Positions 1 through 15,000 of a DNA stretch of 64,000 bases are shown here, piece by piece. Numbering within the stretch: position 1 is the stretch's first letter; each line of letters opens with the position of its first letter. This stretch comes from Clitopilus passeckerianus (Eukaryota > Basidiomycota > Agaricomycetes > Agaricales > Entolomataceae): NCBI GenBank assembly GCA_944990035.1, contig CALYLX010000064.1, positions 1 through 64,000 on the forward strand, in the 5' to 3' direction. Both the position numbers and the translations under genes were made by a program. Below the pieces are notes generated by a model, which was not told the origin of the DNA, did no database searches, and worked only from the letters and a program-made list of their open reading frames with translations.

Positions 1-3000
1 ATACTCTTATTATTGCAAGACTCTACCGACCGATACTTCTAGATTTGGCCGCAAGATGGGTTGATGGATTGGAGAGTGAAGCAAGAAGAGAAGAAAGGGA
101 GAAACAGTTGGAAGCACTTGGTGTGCTGATTGAAGTTCACATTGAACTATACCCGTAGGTTTTGCACCTTCTCCTCGCTTTGTTCTTGACGCTGAGCTTT
201 GCTTGTACAGAATCCTCTATCGCTTTTTAACGTCCCCAACGTTCAAGCATGGCCCTCTAAATATTCTTCTTACTCATCCTACTCTTATCACTCGCGAACG
301 ACTTCACCGCCTCCTGCTATCCACCTTCCGTATTCTCAATATCAACCGCGAGCTACCCAACTTGTTGTTTTGGGACCTTACACCCCTCTCCAGGATCATA
401 TGGCACGGACATACTGATGTGCCAGTGAATGCATCTGCGCCAGCAGACGGATTATTACCGACAGAGACAGTAGACAATGGCGCACGTCTACTCGCAATAC
501 GGTGTTATGCCTATCAGAGTGGCATGGGCGAGGCTGAACGGGAGAAGCTGGAAAAGGAGGTGTTGGGCGAAATCTATGGCCCCGAATGTCGCTTGGAGTA
601 CGGCAAAACGGTGGCCTCAGAAAATGGCATCCCAGAGGTTAGGAAAAGAGATGTTGATGGGTGGATTCTGCCTGTTCTTGAAGTTCAGAGAATACGAGAG
701 GAACGGGTTAGTATTGGGAATAGTTCGGCTGAAGAACTATATTACAAGTACCAAGATGGGGAAACCAGACACTCTATGGCTCGGCATGAACTTAGGTAAG
801 TTTAGTCCTGTTTTTCATTGAGCTATACTGACTTGTCCACAGCCCTCATATCGCCGACATACATGGCATACTTCATCTACGAAGTGTTCCCTTGAACGAT
901 GCCCACAAGCTCGGCGAATCAGCGCTCATCGAGACCCCGACCAGTGTTCGCGGCTTGCAGGAGTTAGCTTTACACCTCTCGTTGAGGGTACCTACCCTCC
1001 TCACCTCCCCACCCTCCTCCGGCAAATCACTTCTGATTTCGCATCTGTATTCCCTTATCCATCCTGTTTCGGCCTCTAATCCTCCCCCCTCAAATCCTAT
1101 CATTACCATCCACCTGTCCGATACTTCCCTTGACGCCCGTTCACTCTTGGGTGCCTATACCTCATCAACCCGAGCCCCCGGACAGTTCGAATTCCGAGAT
1201 GGGATCCTCATTCGTGCCATGAAAGAAGGCCGTTGGGTTGTACTTGAAGAGGTGGACAAAGCCAGCAGCGAGGTCCTCGGAATGGTGGTCAAACCCCTCG
1301 CCGAGAGTATGCGTAAAGATGGCGATGGCTGGGTTGGCCAGAGAGCCTCTTTGGATCAACTCGGAAGAGGCAGAGTTGTTGCTCATGACGACTTCAGGCT
1401 GTTCGCTACCCGATCAGTCGCTGAGGGAAGGATACAAGATCCCACCTTCTTGGGCTCAAACAAGTGGTGCGAGGTTCGAGTGGGCAGGCCACAGAGGAAC
1501 GAGGTCGAGTTGATCATTGGAGAGAAGTTTAGTAACTTGGGAAGAGAAGTTGTAAGGAGCGTTGTCAGCCTTTGGGAGGAAGTCAAGGCAATTCCGAACT
1601 TGGGTGCAAATGCCACCGAAATCGGCCTCCGGGAGCTAGAGAGATTCTGCAGAAGGCTGGAGAGAGCCTTACCGGCCTCTGCAACCTCGCATTCAACGCA
1701 TACAGGGGGCGATGGTATGGACGTCGACATGGATCTCGAGGTCGCAGCTTCGCCTTTGGGAAATACTTTCACCAATCCCACCATACAAGAAGAAATCTAC
1801 CTCTCTGCGCGAGAAGTTTTCTTCCCTTTCTATCTTCCTTCGCGTTCCTCCCTTTCGCCCCCTGCCACGTCTTCCTCACAGCAAGCATACTACAAGTCCA
1901 TAGCCGATCTGGTTGCTCAACACCTTCGCCTTGGAGATGAACGAAGCAACTGGGTTCTTGCCGGCAAAGTGCCTGAATTCGATGTCGACAAAGACCTGTC
2001 GGCCAGCGGAGGTGGACGTGTCAGAGGTGTCCGAATTGGCAGAACCTACTTAACAGCTTATCCCGCGAGGAGATCGCTCTCCAGCCACGCTGCAGAGAAG
2101 CGCCCCTTCGCACTCCACAAGCCCGCCTTGACTCTACTCACCCGCCTCGCCACTTCCGTCACTCTCTCCGAACCCGTCCTCCTAACAGGTGAAACCGGTA
2201 CCGGTAAAACCTCTGTTATCACCTATCTTGCTTCTCTACTATCTATTCCCCTCATCTCTCTGAATCTGTCGCATCAAACGGAGACAAGTGATCTCATCGG
2301 AGGGATGAAACCTGTAGATGTTCGAGTCAGAGCCGCCGAAGTTCAAGAAAGTTGGAGAACACTATTCAAAGTCAGCTTCAGCCAAGGAAAGAACGAGAAA
2401 TTTGTTGGAGAAGTCGAAGATGGTGTCAGACTAGGAAAATGGAAAAGGGTCGCAGGGCTTTGGAGGGAGAGTGCAAGGAGAGGAATTGACCGTTGCAGAG
2501 ACAGACAGAGGAAGAGGTTGGTTTGCCTTAGCTGACTTATAATTTCAAGTAACTGACAGAGCCGTCAGGGAAGAACCTGGTTCTCAAGAAGCCCCGAGGA
2601 AGCGGAGAAAGGTTGAAGGAGAAGGGGTGCAAGGGAAGGACAAAGTCACAGAACAAGATTGGGAAGAGTTTGTGAGGGAGGTCGATGAGTTCGACGTGCA
2701 GCATATTCAAGGAAAGGGTAAATTTGCATTTGCTTTCGTGGAAGGTCCTTTAGTCAGGGCTCTGCGAAATGGCGACTGGTAAGCGATGCATCTTGTTCAG
2801 CCTCTACTAGGTACCCCTTTGCTAACCGACTCTTTAGGATACTCCTCGACGAGATTAACCTCGCCAGCCCCGAAACACTCGAGTGCATCTCCTCTCTACT
2901 CCAGTCACCTACGTCCTCGATTACCCTTACCGAGCAAACCTCCTCCTTGACTCCGGTTCCTCGTCATCCGAATTTCCGCCTCTTTGCCTGTATGAATCCT

Positions 3001-6000
3001 GCCACGGATGTTGGCAAGAAAGACCTTTCGCCGACCATCCGGTCTCGTTTCACGGAGATATATGTGCCTTCCCCCGACGCAGATAAGGAAACTCTTGTCA
3101 GCATCATCGAAGGCTACCTTGGACCATATGCCGTTGGCGACCGAGGCGCCATAATGGATGTCGCAGAGTTCTATCTTGCTGTCAAAGGCCTGGAAGGGAA
3201 ACGAGAGCTGGCTGACGGTGGTTCCAACAAGAGGCCTCATTTCAGCATGAGAACTCTAGCCAGGGCTTTAACCTTTGTGCAGGACACTGTCGGCTCTGGC
3301 AGCAGTGGATTCGGCTTCCCATTGAGGAGAGCTATATGGGAAGGCTGCCTTATGGCTTTCACAATGGTGCTCGAACGGGAACGAGACAGCACCGAGAAAG
3401 TCGTCAAGCTCGCTCAAAAGTGGCTGCTGAATGCGGTCAAAAACCCCAGATCGCTCCTCAGCAAGGAACCCCCTGTGCCTGCAGGACGTCGGAGAGAAGA
3501 ATTTGTCAAGCTTGGTCCTTTCTACCTGGAGAAGGGCCCACTTTACGAAGGGAAGGACGGCGAGGAAGGCGCGGTGGAAGAATATATCTTGACGCCCAGT
3601 GTAGAGAGGAAGCTGATTGATCTTTCGCGGATTGTGTTAACGAGGAGAGTCCCTGTTCTCATTGAAGGGCCCACGTCGGCAGGAAAGACCAGTTCGGTCG
3701 AGTACCTGGCCCGAAGGACAGGACATCGATTTATTCGCATCAACAATCACGAGCATACGGATATACAGGAGTACATCGGCTCCTACGTCTCTGACCCCGT
3801 CACTGGCAAGCTCGTGTTCAAGGACGGATTGCTCGTTAGGGCTCTGAGGAATGGGGATTGGATCGTACTTGACGAGTTGAACCTGGCACCTACAGATGTG
3901 CTCGAGGCTCTCAATAGGCTCCTGGACGACAATCGGGAACTTGTCATTCCTGAAACCCACGAGATCGTCAAACCTCACCCACACTTCATGCTTTTCGCCA
4001 CCCAGAACCCTCCTGGCCTATATGCAGGACGCAAGGTCCTCTCCCGCGCATTCCGGAACCGGTTTTTGGAGGTGTATTTCGAGGATGTACCCCAACACGA
4101 GCTCGAAACTATTCTTTGCCAAAGATGTCGCATCGCTCCCACCTACGGGAAGAAGATTGTAGCAGTCTTCCACGAACTGCAGAAAAGACGTCAGTCGAGC
4201 CGAGTCTTCGAAAGCAAGCAAGGCTTTGCTACACTGCGAGATTTGTTCCGATGGGCAGGCAGGGATGCAGTTGGTTACCAAGAGCTTGCCGAGAATGGCT
4301 ACATGTTAATTGCGGAGAGAGCCAGGCGAGACGATGATAAAACTGCGGTCAAGGAAGTCATCGAGAGCGTAATGCATGTCAAGATCGATGAGAAGGCGAT
4401 GTACAAGATCCACAACAATCCCTCACTCGACGCCGCTGCCTATTTGGACTGCCCTTTACCTTCCATTTCCGACCTCGTTTGGACGACTGCCATGCAAAGG
4501 CTTTTTACGTTGGTTACACGTGCCTTAAAGTTCAACGAGCCGATCTTACTTGTGGGAGAAACAGGGTCAGGAAAAACATCCGTGTGCCAGGTTTTCGCCG
4601 AGGCTCGAGGCCAAAAACTGCATGGGCTCAATTGCCATCAGAATACAGAGACCGCAGACCTCATTGGTGGATTACGGCCAGTTAGAAACAGGGCAACTCG
4701 GGAGGCGGACCTACTTCAGGAGGCCGGAACCATTCTACCAGCCGTCGGGCTGGCCGATGCCCCAATGTCGATCGAAGATCTGACCCATGTCATCGATGGG
4801 TTGCTGAAAAATCGAGCCCGACTGCCTCAGGACCACCTTGACAAGATCCTGGAGCTACAAAGCAAGGCCATCCGATTGCAATCGATCTTCGAGTGGCATG
4901 ATGGTCCTTTGGTCGAGGCCATGCGAAGTGGCGATGTCTTCCTCCTCGACGAGATCTCTCTCGCAGACGACTCAGTCCTTGAACGCCTCAATAGCGTCCT
5001 CGAACCCGAGCGTTCTATCGTCCTAGCCGAAAAGGGCGGCGCAGATGATCTTTCACATCCTGCAATTCGAGCAGCAGAATCCTTTAAGCTCATTGCCACC
5101 ATGAATCCCGGTGGTGATTACGGGAAGAAAGAGCTGTCCCCCGCACTTCGAAATCGATTCACGGAAATCTGGGTACCTCGTGTTGAAGATCGCCACGATC
5201 TTGAACTCATTGTGGGAAGTCTTTGGAATTATCCGGAACTTCAACGGTTCACACCTATGGTTCTTGACTTCACCGAATGGCTTTGCCTACGCGTCGGCGA
5301 TCATTCTATATTTAGTTTACGTGACATCCTGGTATGTTCGACTTTTGCCGCATTAGTTGAGTTTAAGCTAATATTTGTAGGCATGGGTTTTATTCACCAA
5401 TGCTGCTCATTTTCCCGATGATCCTAAAGCAATTCCGGCAGAAGAACTATTCGTAAGTTTATTTGAACCATATACACGACCTCGCTCCTTATCGATTTTG
5501 CATAGCATCATGCAGCACACATGGTATTCCTTGATGGCCTCGGATCTCTGCCTCAGCTATCTGCTTATACGGCAGAGGGTCTTCGACAAGTGAAGGAAGA
5601 AGCCTTGTCAAAGCTAACAGAGTTAGTTCCGGTGGACCACGACTCTTTATTCACCGTCACCCCGGCTACCAACTCCTCTAACTCCGTGCGCATTGGTTCT
5701 TTCTCCATCCCCATGGGTTCCAAGAAAGTTCTCGACCATGTTTTCAACCTTCAGGCGCCGACCACAAAAGACAATGCCATGCGTGTGATTCGGGCATGTC
5801 AGGTGTCCAAGCCAATCCTCTTAGAAGGTAGCCCGGGAGTTGGAAAAACCAGTCTAATAACTGCGATCGCGAATATTGCTGGGCGCGAGCTGTACCGGAT
5901 CAACCTTTCAGATCAAACAGATCTCATCGATCTTTTCGGTTCTGATCTGCCCGTTGAAGGTGGCACCCCTGGAGAATTTGCATGGAAGGACGCCGAGTTC

Positions 6001-9000
6001 CTGAAGGCATTGCAGGATGGGCATTGGGTTCTACTTGACGAGATGAACCTGGCTCCCCAGGCTGTATTGGAGGGCCTGAATGCCGTATTGGATCATCGTG
6101 GAACCGTTTACATCCCCGAGCTCGGTCGAACATTCTGCCGCCACCCGGACTTCCGCATCTTCGCCGCACAGAACCCTCTAAATCAAGGAGGTGGGCGTAA
6201 AGGATTGCCAAAGTCATTCGTCAATCGATTCACCAAAGTTTACATCGAGGAATTGACGCCCAACGACCTTCTCCTCGTATGCCAACTCGTATTCCCGGAG
6301 CTCCAGGAAGATTTCGCCAAGGCAATGGTCCTCTATAATATGCGGCTGCAAGAATCCGTTGTTATTCAACGACGGTTTGCTAAAGAAGGCAGTCCGTGGG
6401 AATTCAATCTGCGGGATATCATTCGATGGGGTCACCTACTTCGCACTTCAAAGTCGATTCTGCATCCGGTCAATCACCTCCGCACCGTCTATCTTCATCG
6501 TTTCCGAAATCTTGAGGATCAGAAGCAAGCCCAGAGGCTCTTCGATGAAGTATTCTCCGTCTCTTCATCTTCCATACCAGCACCCCGTTTCACGATTTCT
6601 CCATCTATTCTCCATATTGGTCACCATGTCACCCGTCGTCAGAATTTCGTACCCGCGTCACCACCCAAGCGCCTTCTGAAGATGCAGCTCCCTGTCATGG
6701 AATCGCTAGGCTATTGCCTTTCGCAGTCCTGGCTCTCCATCCTTACTGGCCATCGGAATAGCGGGAAGACAGACGTCGTCCGGGCGTTGGCTTATTTTAC
6801 CGGCCATCCCCTTCGTGAATTATCGATCAACAGCGCTACCGATACCATGGATCTACTCGGCAGCTTTGAACAAGTTGACGTTGAAGGACGCGGACTGACT
6901 CTCGTAGAAGAGGCACTGTGGATCCTAGAGGACTATTCCCGGCGGACCATCGGTACTCAGAGGTCTGAACCTGCCGTCAATGTTCTTCGCCACGCCCGCC
7001 AAGCCTCATCGACAAGGATACAGGCCTTGAAAATAGCGATGGATGTACTTGGAGATGGTCGCCCCGTCTTACCAGCTGTTTCAATTCTTCTCAGTAAGAT
7101 TCGCTCTTTTTTAACCTCGCCTAATTCCGCAGGTCATTTTGAGTGGGTTGACGGGCCACTGGTCCAGGCTATAAGATTTGGACACTGGCTACTTATGGAC
7201 GGCGCCAATCTTTGCAACCCTTCGGTACTGGATCGCCTCAACTCTCTATGTGAGCAAGGCGGAGTCCTAACACTCTCCGAGCGAGGCTATGTAGATGGGC
7301 AAATTCAGGTCCTCAAGCCTCACCCGAATTTTCGACTATTCATGACCGTGGATCCCCAGCATGGCGAATTGTCTCGAGCAATGCGAAATAGGGGTATCGA
7401 AATCTCCGTTCTGGCAGCACCCCAATATGACGACAACTGTATCCTCCTGGATTCCAGGAAGCTCCCCCCAGTGCCTCACGGTTACCAAGATAAAGCAGCA
7501 GCAATTGGTTTTGAAGCTCAACGTCGGGCAGTCAGCTCGCGAAAATTATCGGGATCACCCAAGTCCTCGACTGGGATGACGCTCTGCCAAGATTCTGCGC
7601 TGTCATCTCTTCTGGACTATGCACCCGCAATCGTTCTGCAACTCGGAGACACCAATGCTGGCACCGATGCGCCTTTCTTCTTCCTTGGTCGAACCATGTT
7701 CCAGGACACTCTCCAGCCCTTCATACGGTTTTTATCGAGTCTGCAAGTCGATCAAACCCTTGGAATTCTGGCTTTCCTATCATTCCTAAATGAATCTGGG
7801 ATGACGTCTCTCCGTATGAAGCTACGGGAGACTTCTGTAATATCAATGTCGGTACCTTCAAAACTCATTCCCGCTCAGGTCAGCTAACTTCCTATTTCAT
7901 GGAGGGTGCTCGCGTTAATGTCATACTTTATTTGCATGTATATCTGGAATATGAATATAGCCGTTCGACTTTTACTTGACATCCCCGGCGTGCATTGTTC
8001 AAAGCAACCTACCTGCAAGCAAAACAGCGCATCGATTTCTTCTCCAAGCCTTGGATTTGGCAACGGCATCCTTTCTGGACAGAGAGGGCAAGGAGAAATT
8101 TTCAAACCTCTGGAACAAGGGACGAAGCACTCGAATCGACAAAACTCGACGAATCATTACCGTAGTGGGGTCATTCCTTTTGGAGATAGAACAGATGTTT
8201 CGGGAGGTCTTGAGCCTTCTCGAGTCCACGGGCCAAGCACTGGAGGTGGTACGTCGTCTTCTGTGTCTTTCCCGAACAATTTCAAACCGCATGCACAGGA
8301 TTTCCCGCTGCTTTTGACTTTCTCGGAGTATGGCCGAGAGTTGCGGAGGATCGTCAGCCACGACTCTCTTAATTTCTCGGCGCTTCAAGCCATTTGTCAG
8401 CTTTTCAATGATGCGACTGAACCTGGCGCAAAAATCCCAGGTAGCCTTCGGAGTCAACTACAAGCGTTTCGTGACGCCGTCGACCTCAAAAAGGGCATCG
8501 GCCTTCGCGACATCTGGTCAAGATTTTATCTTGATCCAAGATCTGCATCCATCGCGAGAGAGTACGATACATCCCAGAGGCCAGGACCTTTCTCCGAACT
8601 CAAAGGTAATTTCATCTACGATTCGTCATGGAGGTGTACATCTCATTTGAAGCAGCCTTCCGCCGACGGGCCCTAGATTACCTTGCTCTAAGTAGCCTTG
8701 CCGTTCCGGTGACTCTCGAAGACTCCTCGCAGCTTTCATTGCTCAAGCAAGATCTCGATGCCGTCAGTTTGCGTGCCGTGGGGCCTATTACATGGTGTTA
8801 ATTGCTCTGCGATCACACAGATGATACCGGACCTCGCGCAGGACCTACCAGCTGGAGAGACCAATCCTATCTTGCTCGTTGCAGAGCTGGGATTATTCCC
8901 GAACCTCTTGAGGTCCCAAGTAAGTGTTATCCTCATGCTTGCCGATTGTCTTCTAAACCATCTATAGGTAGGCGTGCTTGAAGAACTGAAGGAGATTATT

Positions 9001-12000
9001 CGCCTGAATCTCCATATGGGAGCACCTCTGTCTAAAACAGCTCGACTTCAGCATCTTGCTTGGGAGATTGAGGCTGGACATAGTAAGCCGGGTTCAAAGC
9101 CAGTTGTATGCCACATTAACTCCCTTGGTCAACAAGGTCTACCGCCTACTCTCGCCCGAGTACAGCTTGATTGGCTGGAGGCTAGCTGGAAAACAACGAC
9201 GGTCACATCCACGGCCGTGAGTATGCTGTTTTTTGCCGGCATTCTGCGATCTGAATATTTGTAGTCTGCTTCTGGGCCTTCAAAGCTCCTTCAACCTACA
9301 ACACTCGCATCAACGATGGATATCTGGTGCGTATAGCAAAGCCCTTAATTATCTCTGCTCACAGTTTTGCAGCGATTTAACAGAGCAAACACTCCAGCAA
9401 TCAACTCATGTTTACCGTGATCTTCTTGAGCAGGCTAGGGTGGTTCGACTTCAAACCAGGCAGCCAAAAAGTCGCATCCAACACTTTAATAGCCTTCTCG
9501 ACTTCTCTCTTGCTATGGTATGTGGTCTTGTTTTAAAGCTGTAACATCCAATTCAAGATAGCCCAGCTGTCAGACTGCTTCACAGAGAGAGGATCCAACA
9601 GCCAGCTCTCGGAATGGGTGCAGGATACCGTGCAAGCTCTTGCAATGTCCGGTCAAGCCAACATTGCGGCCGTTATCTCACATCACCTTGCCCCCTTGAA
9701 GATGGACCATAGCTCAAGAGAGGCGACCATCGAGTGCCTGGCAAAACACTGGGTTCATCTGGGTAGACTGGTTGCAGATCTGTTTATACCAGATGCGCCA
9801 ATTGATCCATTGGCAGTGGAACACTTCGCCACGCAGTATAGAAAGAGTGCCAACGGAAGTCTCTTGCTTCAAAAGGAGCTCCACGTTCAACTCGAACTCT
9901 TCACAACGGGGGGTGACGAGAATGGCTGCACGGACTACCTCGATGCCAAAATCGAAGCCCTTATCGCGAAATTACCCCCAACCCACTCGAAACAAGCATC
10001 TGATAGGGACATTTCCCGACTACAGTCCTTCTGGGCTGAAGCAACACAATTCCGAGACCAGGTTATTTCGACCATCAAGTTATCTGAACTCCTCGATTCT
10101 CTGACGTCCGGAGAGGCTGCATCCATCCCCCATGAGGAAACATTCCAACAATCAATGGCGGGATTCACGCACCGCCTAGACACCGCGTATGGTGATTTTG
10201 AAGACCTTGTCACCCCACTCAAACTCGCTATTAACTTCCTACGTCTGGGCTTGAATTTGGGTGCCTACCTTGCATTAGCACACAAAGACTCTACCACAAA
10301 AACGATTGTTGAGACTACAAACGCCCTAGTTGCATACCCGACTATCGCAAGTGCCTCCGAATTATGCACGAAAACGGCCCTGATTGGTCTACCGCCGTTC
10401 AAGCGCCTGCTACTTACCCTTTCCGCAATCAACGTAGAAAGATGCGTCTCCTTCGATAGCCAAACCAGGATTGCCTTAGCAGAGTCCACGTACGAACAAG
10501 CGCTCCGCCTTTGGCACATCGACCTTGCGAAGCAATCCGAGGCGGAGGCAGCGGCAGGTAGCCTGTACCGACGAAAGAAGACAGACTACGAGGATGAAGG
10601 GGACGCAGAACGAGAGGAAAGGGAGTTCCTCGCCCTTTTCCCGTCTTTTGAGGACGTTTTTGCCATCGATGCTGCCGAAGATTCTTCCTCGGGATCAACC
10701 ACCCGGATTTCTGCGGCTGATGCAGAGGCACTGGTCGCGCATCATCATCAGTTGGTGCACGACCGAGAAACCCCGGAGACCTCCATCACTAGGTTCACCG
10801 AATTACGCACCTCCGCACTTCCCGCACTTTTATCATCTTCCATCGCCTCCTTACCTGACCACCTGGATCAAGCTAGTATCTCTCTTCAGTTCTCGACGCT
10901 ACAAAAGAAAGTCCAGTCCCTTCGAACAAACACCTCCCAAGCTGGCGTCTCGTATGATTTCTACCAAGATCCCAATGTTCCCGAAATCCAAAAGGCCTGC
11001 GGCATTGTTTCCACCCTTAGATTGCGACTTAGCTCCATCATCGACGAGTGGCCTGAACAAATGGTGCTACATCAACTACGAGAAAAATGCGATGCAATTC
11101 TGCAATTCCGTTTGCAGAGCCCCGTAGCGAAAGTCCTCTCCGCCTTAGAGCAGCTACTGATGCAAACCGAAGATTGGGAAATGTACGCCAATCGAGTCAA
11201 CACAATTAAGCCCAACCAACACGAGCTAATACAGCTCATCGTTACCTGGCGGCGTCTGGAGCTTAATTGCTGGCAAGGTCTCCTAGATTCACAGGCCCGA
11301 GCCTACGAGAAGGACGTTGCGCCGTGGTGGTTTAGACTCTATGATGCTACTATCAAAGGACCCCTCGATACCCTGGTCGGTGACAATCACAGTCCAGATT
11401 CCGCCTCACAGTATCTTCAATCCCTGCTGCCTTTACTCGACGACTACGTCTGTACAAGTTCAGTAGGCCAATTTCAAGCCCGCCTGCAGTTGCTGGCTAG
11501 CTTTGAGCTCTACATTCGACAACTGCACTCACTCAAACGCGACCATGGTCAGCGAACGCTGCTCATGCGTGTTGAGCGTATTCTCACCTTCACCCGACGA
11601 TCTTACGAAATATTTTCACCCCTGGTCATTTCCCATCTTGCCAAACAACGAATCCAGTTGGAAAAGGAAATTCGTGATTTCATTAAACTAGCCAGCTGGA
11701 AGGACGTAAATGTCCAGGCTCTCAAAGCAAGTGCCCAGAAGACGCATCACCAATTGTACAAGACTGTTAGGAAGTTCCGCGAGGCTCTCAAACAGCCCGT
11801 CTCCAGTGTCTTCAATTCCCCTTCTCCAGAAGCTTCAGACGCGATACCCTTGCCGCTATCAGTTGCCAACAAAGGGGCGGAAAGGTCACCAGCAACATCT
11901 CCCAATTCCCTCCCTCCTGAGGCAGCAAGAAACTATTCAAAGGACCTTCCCCGAACCATTACTCGATTTGGCGACCTCATCATGTCACGTATTGAACCTG

Positions 12001-15000
12001 CAATCAAATCTAGAACGGCTAGTCTCGCGGACGACCTGGCCGTGAACATTATCGCTACAGCTGATGATCTTGCGGCAACACCAGTCTCGGGGGATGTAGG
12101 TGGGGATGCCAGAAGGAAACAACTCAAGGCGCTGCTGGTTCGAAAGAGGAAGGCCTGGACCGACTTGCTCAAAGAGCTCAAGGCAGCGGGATTTGCAGCG
12201 CGTGTCAAACCGGAAGTCTTGCGCCAAAATGCAGACAACCTGTGGCTCAGGGACCAACCCAATATGCCATCCTCATCAGACGAGATGCTGAACAATACGA
12301 AGGGTGAAAACTACTTGTACCGCCTCCATTCTGTGCTTCCGCAACTGCGAGCCGCCATGTCGGATCACCACCCTGACCTCTCTACCCGCGAACTCCAGAG
12401 AGGGTTGATGTTTGTCGAATCCGTCTTTTCTTACGGTTTAGATCTTCGGTCCAGGTACTTTCAGAAATCCTTGCTTAACTGATAATGCTCTAACTTCATG
12501 TCGCCACTACAGTTTAGCGAGGTCGCTCGACGGCTACCATCGACTAGTTCGCACCACACGGCGTCTATGTGTTCTGACCAGAGGTCAAGCCTCTTCCTAC
12601 CATGGCAAAGCTATCAGAGGCCATGTCTTCTCTATCAAAGACATTCTAGCCAGAGCGGCAAATGTACTTGGGGAGATTCAAGAGGGCCTGGAGGTGTACA
12701 ATGCGTTGCAGCCCGAAGTCCTGGCACCTTCCGCCTTGATCGCGGACGTAGCGACTTTGAGAGCATCAACAACTACCTACAGAGACCAGGTTATTTCTAT
12801 GGTCGGAGTCTTTACCGATAGCTCTGAGCCCTTTTTGACAATAGGTATGACAATTCCACCTCAGTCGCTCTAGTTAGAGGCTAACATGCTGTATGATAGG
12901 GGAACGAAATCTGCTCGTTGAATCGGTGGAGCAGCTCGCCTCCGTGTCCAGTAAACTGTTGAGGTTTGACCGTGACTATCCTCACCTCAACTATCTCTTT
13001 GTACCGGCGCGCGAATGGCTCGATTCTCAAGAATTTCCACCCATGACCACCCCCGATTCCACCGCTCTTGTCAACCCGGGCTCACTAGAGATTTTCGTCA
13101 ACGTTTCCCTTGTCACTGTCCAAAACATGCTCAAGCATTGCCCCCCATCGGGTGGAACGAATGATGGCGAGAGCGATGACGAACAATACCTATTCAAAGG
13201 GCTCAAGCTGGCCCGTGACATCACCCAGAGCTTGAACATCGAAGTCATCTCATCGTCCCTCGACGATGCGCTACCATTCATCCTATCCGATCCCTCCACT
13301 GCGACTGGTAAAGTTCTTGCAATCAAACCTTTCCTCGACATCTACCTTTCGCTTGCCAAGACGCAACTATCTTCTCACAAGGACTGGACAACGGGGCTAT
13401 TCAAATTGGACTTCATCCTCGTCTCCATCATGCGTAGGCTGGCCAAAGAAGGTTTCTGTCAGCCTCCGGACGGCAAAGAACAAGACGATGGCGGGGTTGG
13501 CGGCGAGGCTGCAGGTGGCCTCGGTCTCGGTGAAGGATCAGGCACGGATAATGTTAGCAAGGAAATTGAAGATGAGAGCCAAGTTGAGGGTTTGAAGGGA
13601 GATGACGGAGAGAAACAAGATAAGAACAAGAGCAACCGGGACGACAAGGGCACCATCGAGATGAGCGAGGACATTGGAGGGGATCTGGAGGATGTATCGG
13701 ATGCGGAAGACGACGAAGAAGGGGACTCCGACGACGAAAGCGAAGTGGACCCAGAGGAAAGGATAGAAGCTCTTGACCCGAAGGATCCTGACGCAGTTGA
13801 TGAGAAGTTGTGGGGAGACGAAAAGGGGCCGGAAAGTAATGGGAAAGACGACGAGAAAATGGACGAAGATAGATCAAAAGATAAAGAGGGCGATTCAGAA
13901 GTTGTGGCTAAGGAAGGAAAACAGAAGGAGTCGAAACAGAAACAGGAGCCTTCTAAGGAAAAGCAGGAGACGAAGGATGGGGACAATGAGGAGGAGGAGG
14001 AGGAGGAGGAGGAGGAGCCCGGAGGAGACGTGGAGCAGGATGACGAAGCACCAAACGCTGGCGGGGCACCAAAAGACGATCATATCCAGGATGCAAATAC
14101 GCTAGACCTTCCAGAAGACATGGACCTTGGCGATGACCTCAAACAAGATGGCGATGATATGTCAGACATGGGGGAGGATGAAAACGATCGAAACCCAGTG
14201 GAGGAGGAGGATATGCCGAAGGATTCGAAAGAAGAGGACAAACGCGAGGAGAATTGGATCCAAGAAGATCAAATACCCGAAGACATTCCTGATTCCATGG
14301 ATCAAGACGAGGGCCCAGAATATTCTGACCAATCCAAGGAAGCCCAGAATGGTCAAAAGGACGAGGAGTCTGAAGACGAAGAAATGAACGAGGACAAGAA
14401 TGGGGCAACAGCTCGTCCCGACCTTTCTAAGGGCGACGGTGGTACCGCCCTGGAGGAAGAGAAGAATCCAGAAACTGGTGACAATGCAACAACGGGCCAA
14501 GCAGGTGGCACCCAGACAATTTCCAATCAGCAGAATGTCTCTACAGATACACAGTCCTTGGAACAGCAAAAGTGAGCACTCACATCTCTTTTCCATTTCA
14601 ATAGCTCTAACTCAAGTGTCATCTAGTGAGCCGCAGCCAGTCGGTCAGCAATTCCAGAACACAGAAACCTCCGACTCCCAGACGGCGGGAGCCGCTACTT
14701 CAGGCGTTCAAGAAGGCCAAGCACCTTCACAGCCAGAGACTTCAATCACAACCAACCCTCTACGCAGCCTTGGTGACGCTCTCAATGAGGTCAGACAACG
14801 ATTCGACGAAATTCTCCCTTCAGAGAAACGAGATGTCCCCAAGGAGCAAGTCGGTGATGTTCCAAATCAATCCCAACTGGAGTACCTGCAACCGGAGGAC
14901 GCAGACCACGATATGCAAGGTTTAGGCCCCGCTGGCCAGGAGCAGGCTGCGAAGTTGAACGATCTGAGGCTGGTTGATGAGGAAGAACAACAGGGAGAGG

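Noticed and set aside
7999..8170. Alternative open frame in midasin exon 8 (AYLQAKQRIDFF-like)
   Set aside because: Only the frame entered at 7961 joins exon 7 and the next exon in phase; the alternative runs into stops without a usable donor.
13459..14596. Long open frames on the minus strand and in other frames opposite the midasin acidic region
   Set aside because: They are mirror images of GAG/GAA/GAC-rich codons (giving poly-Leu/Ser/Arg); the plus-strand midasin frame explains the sequence.
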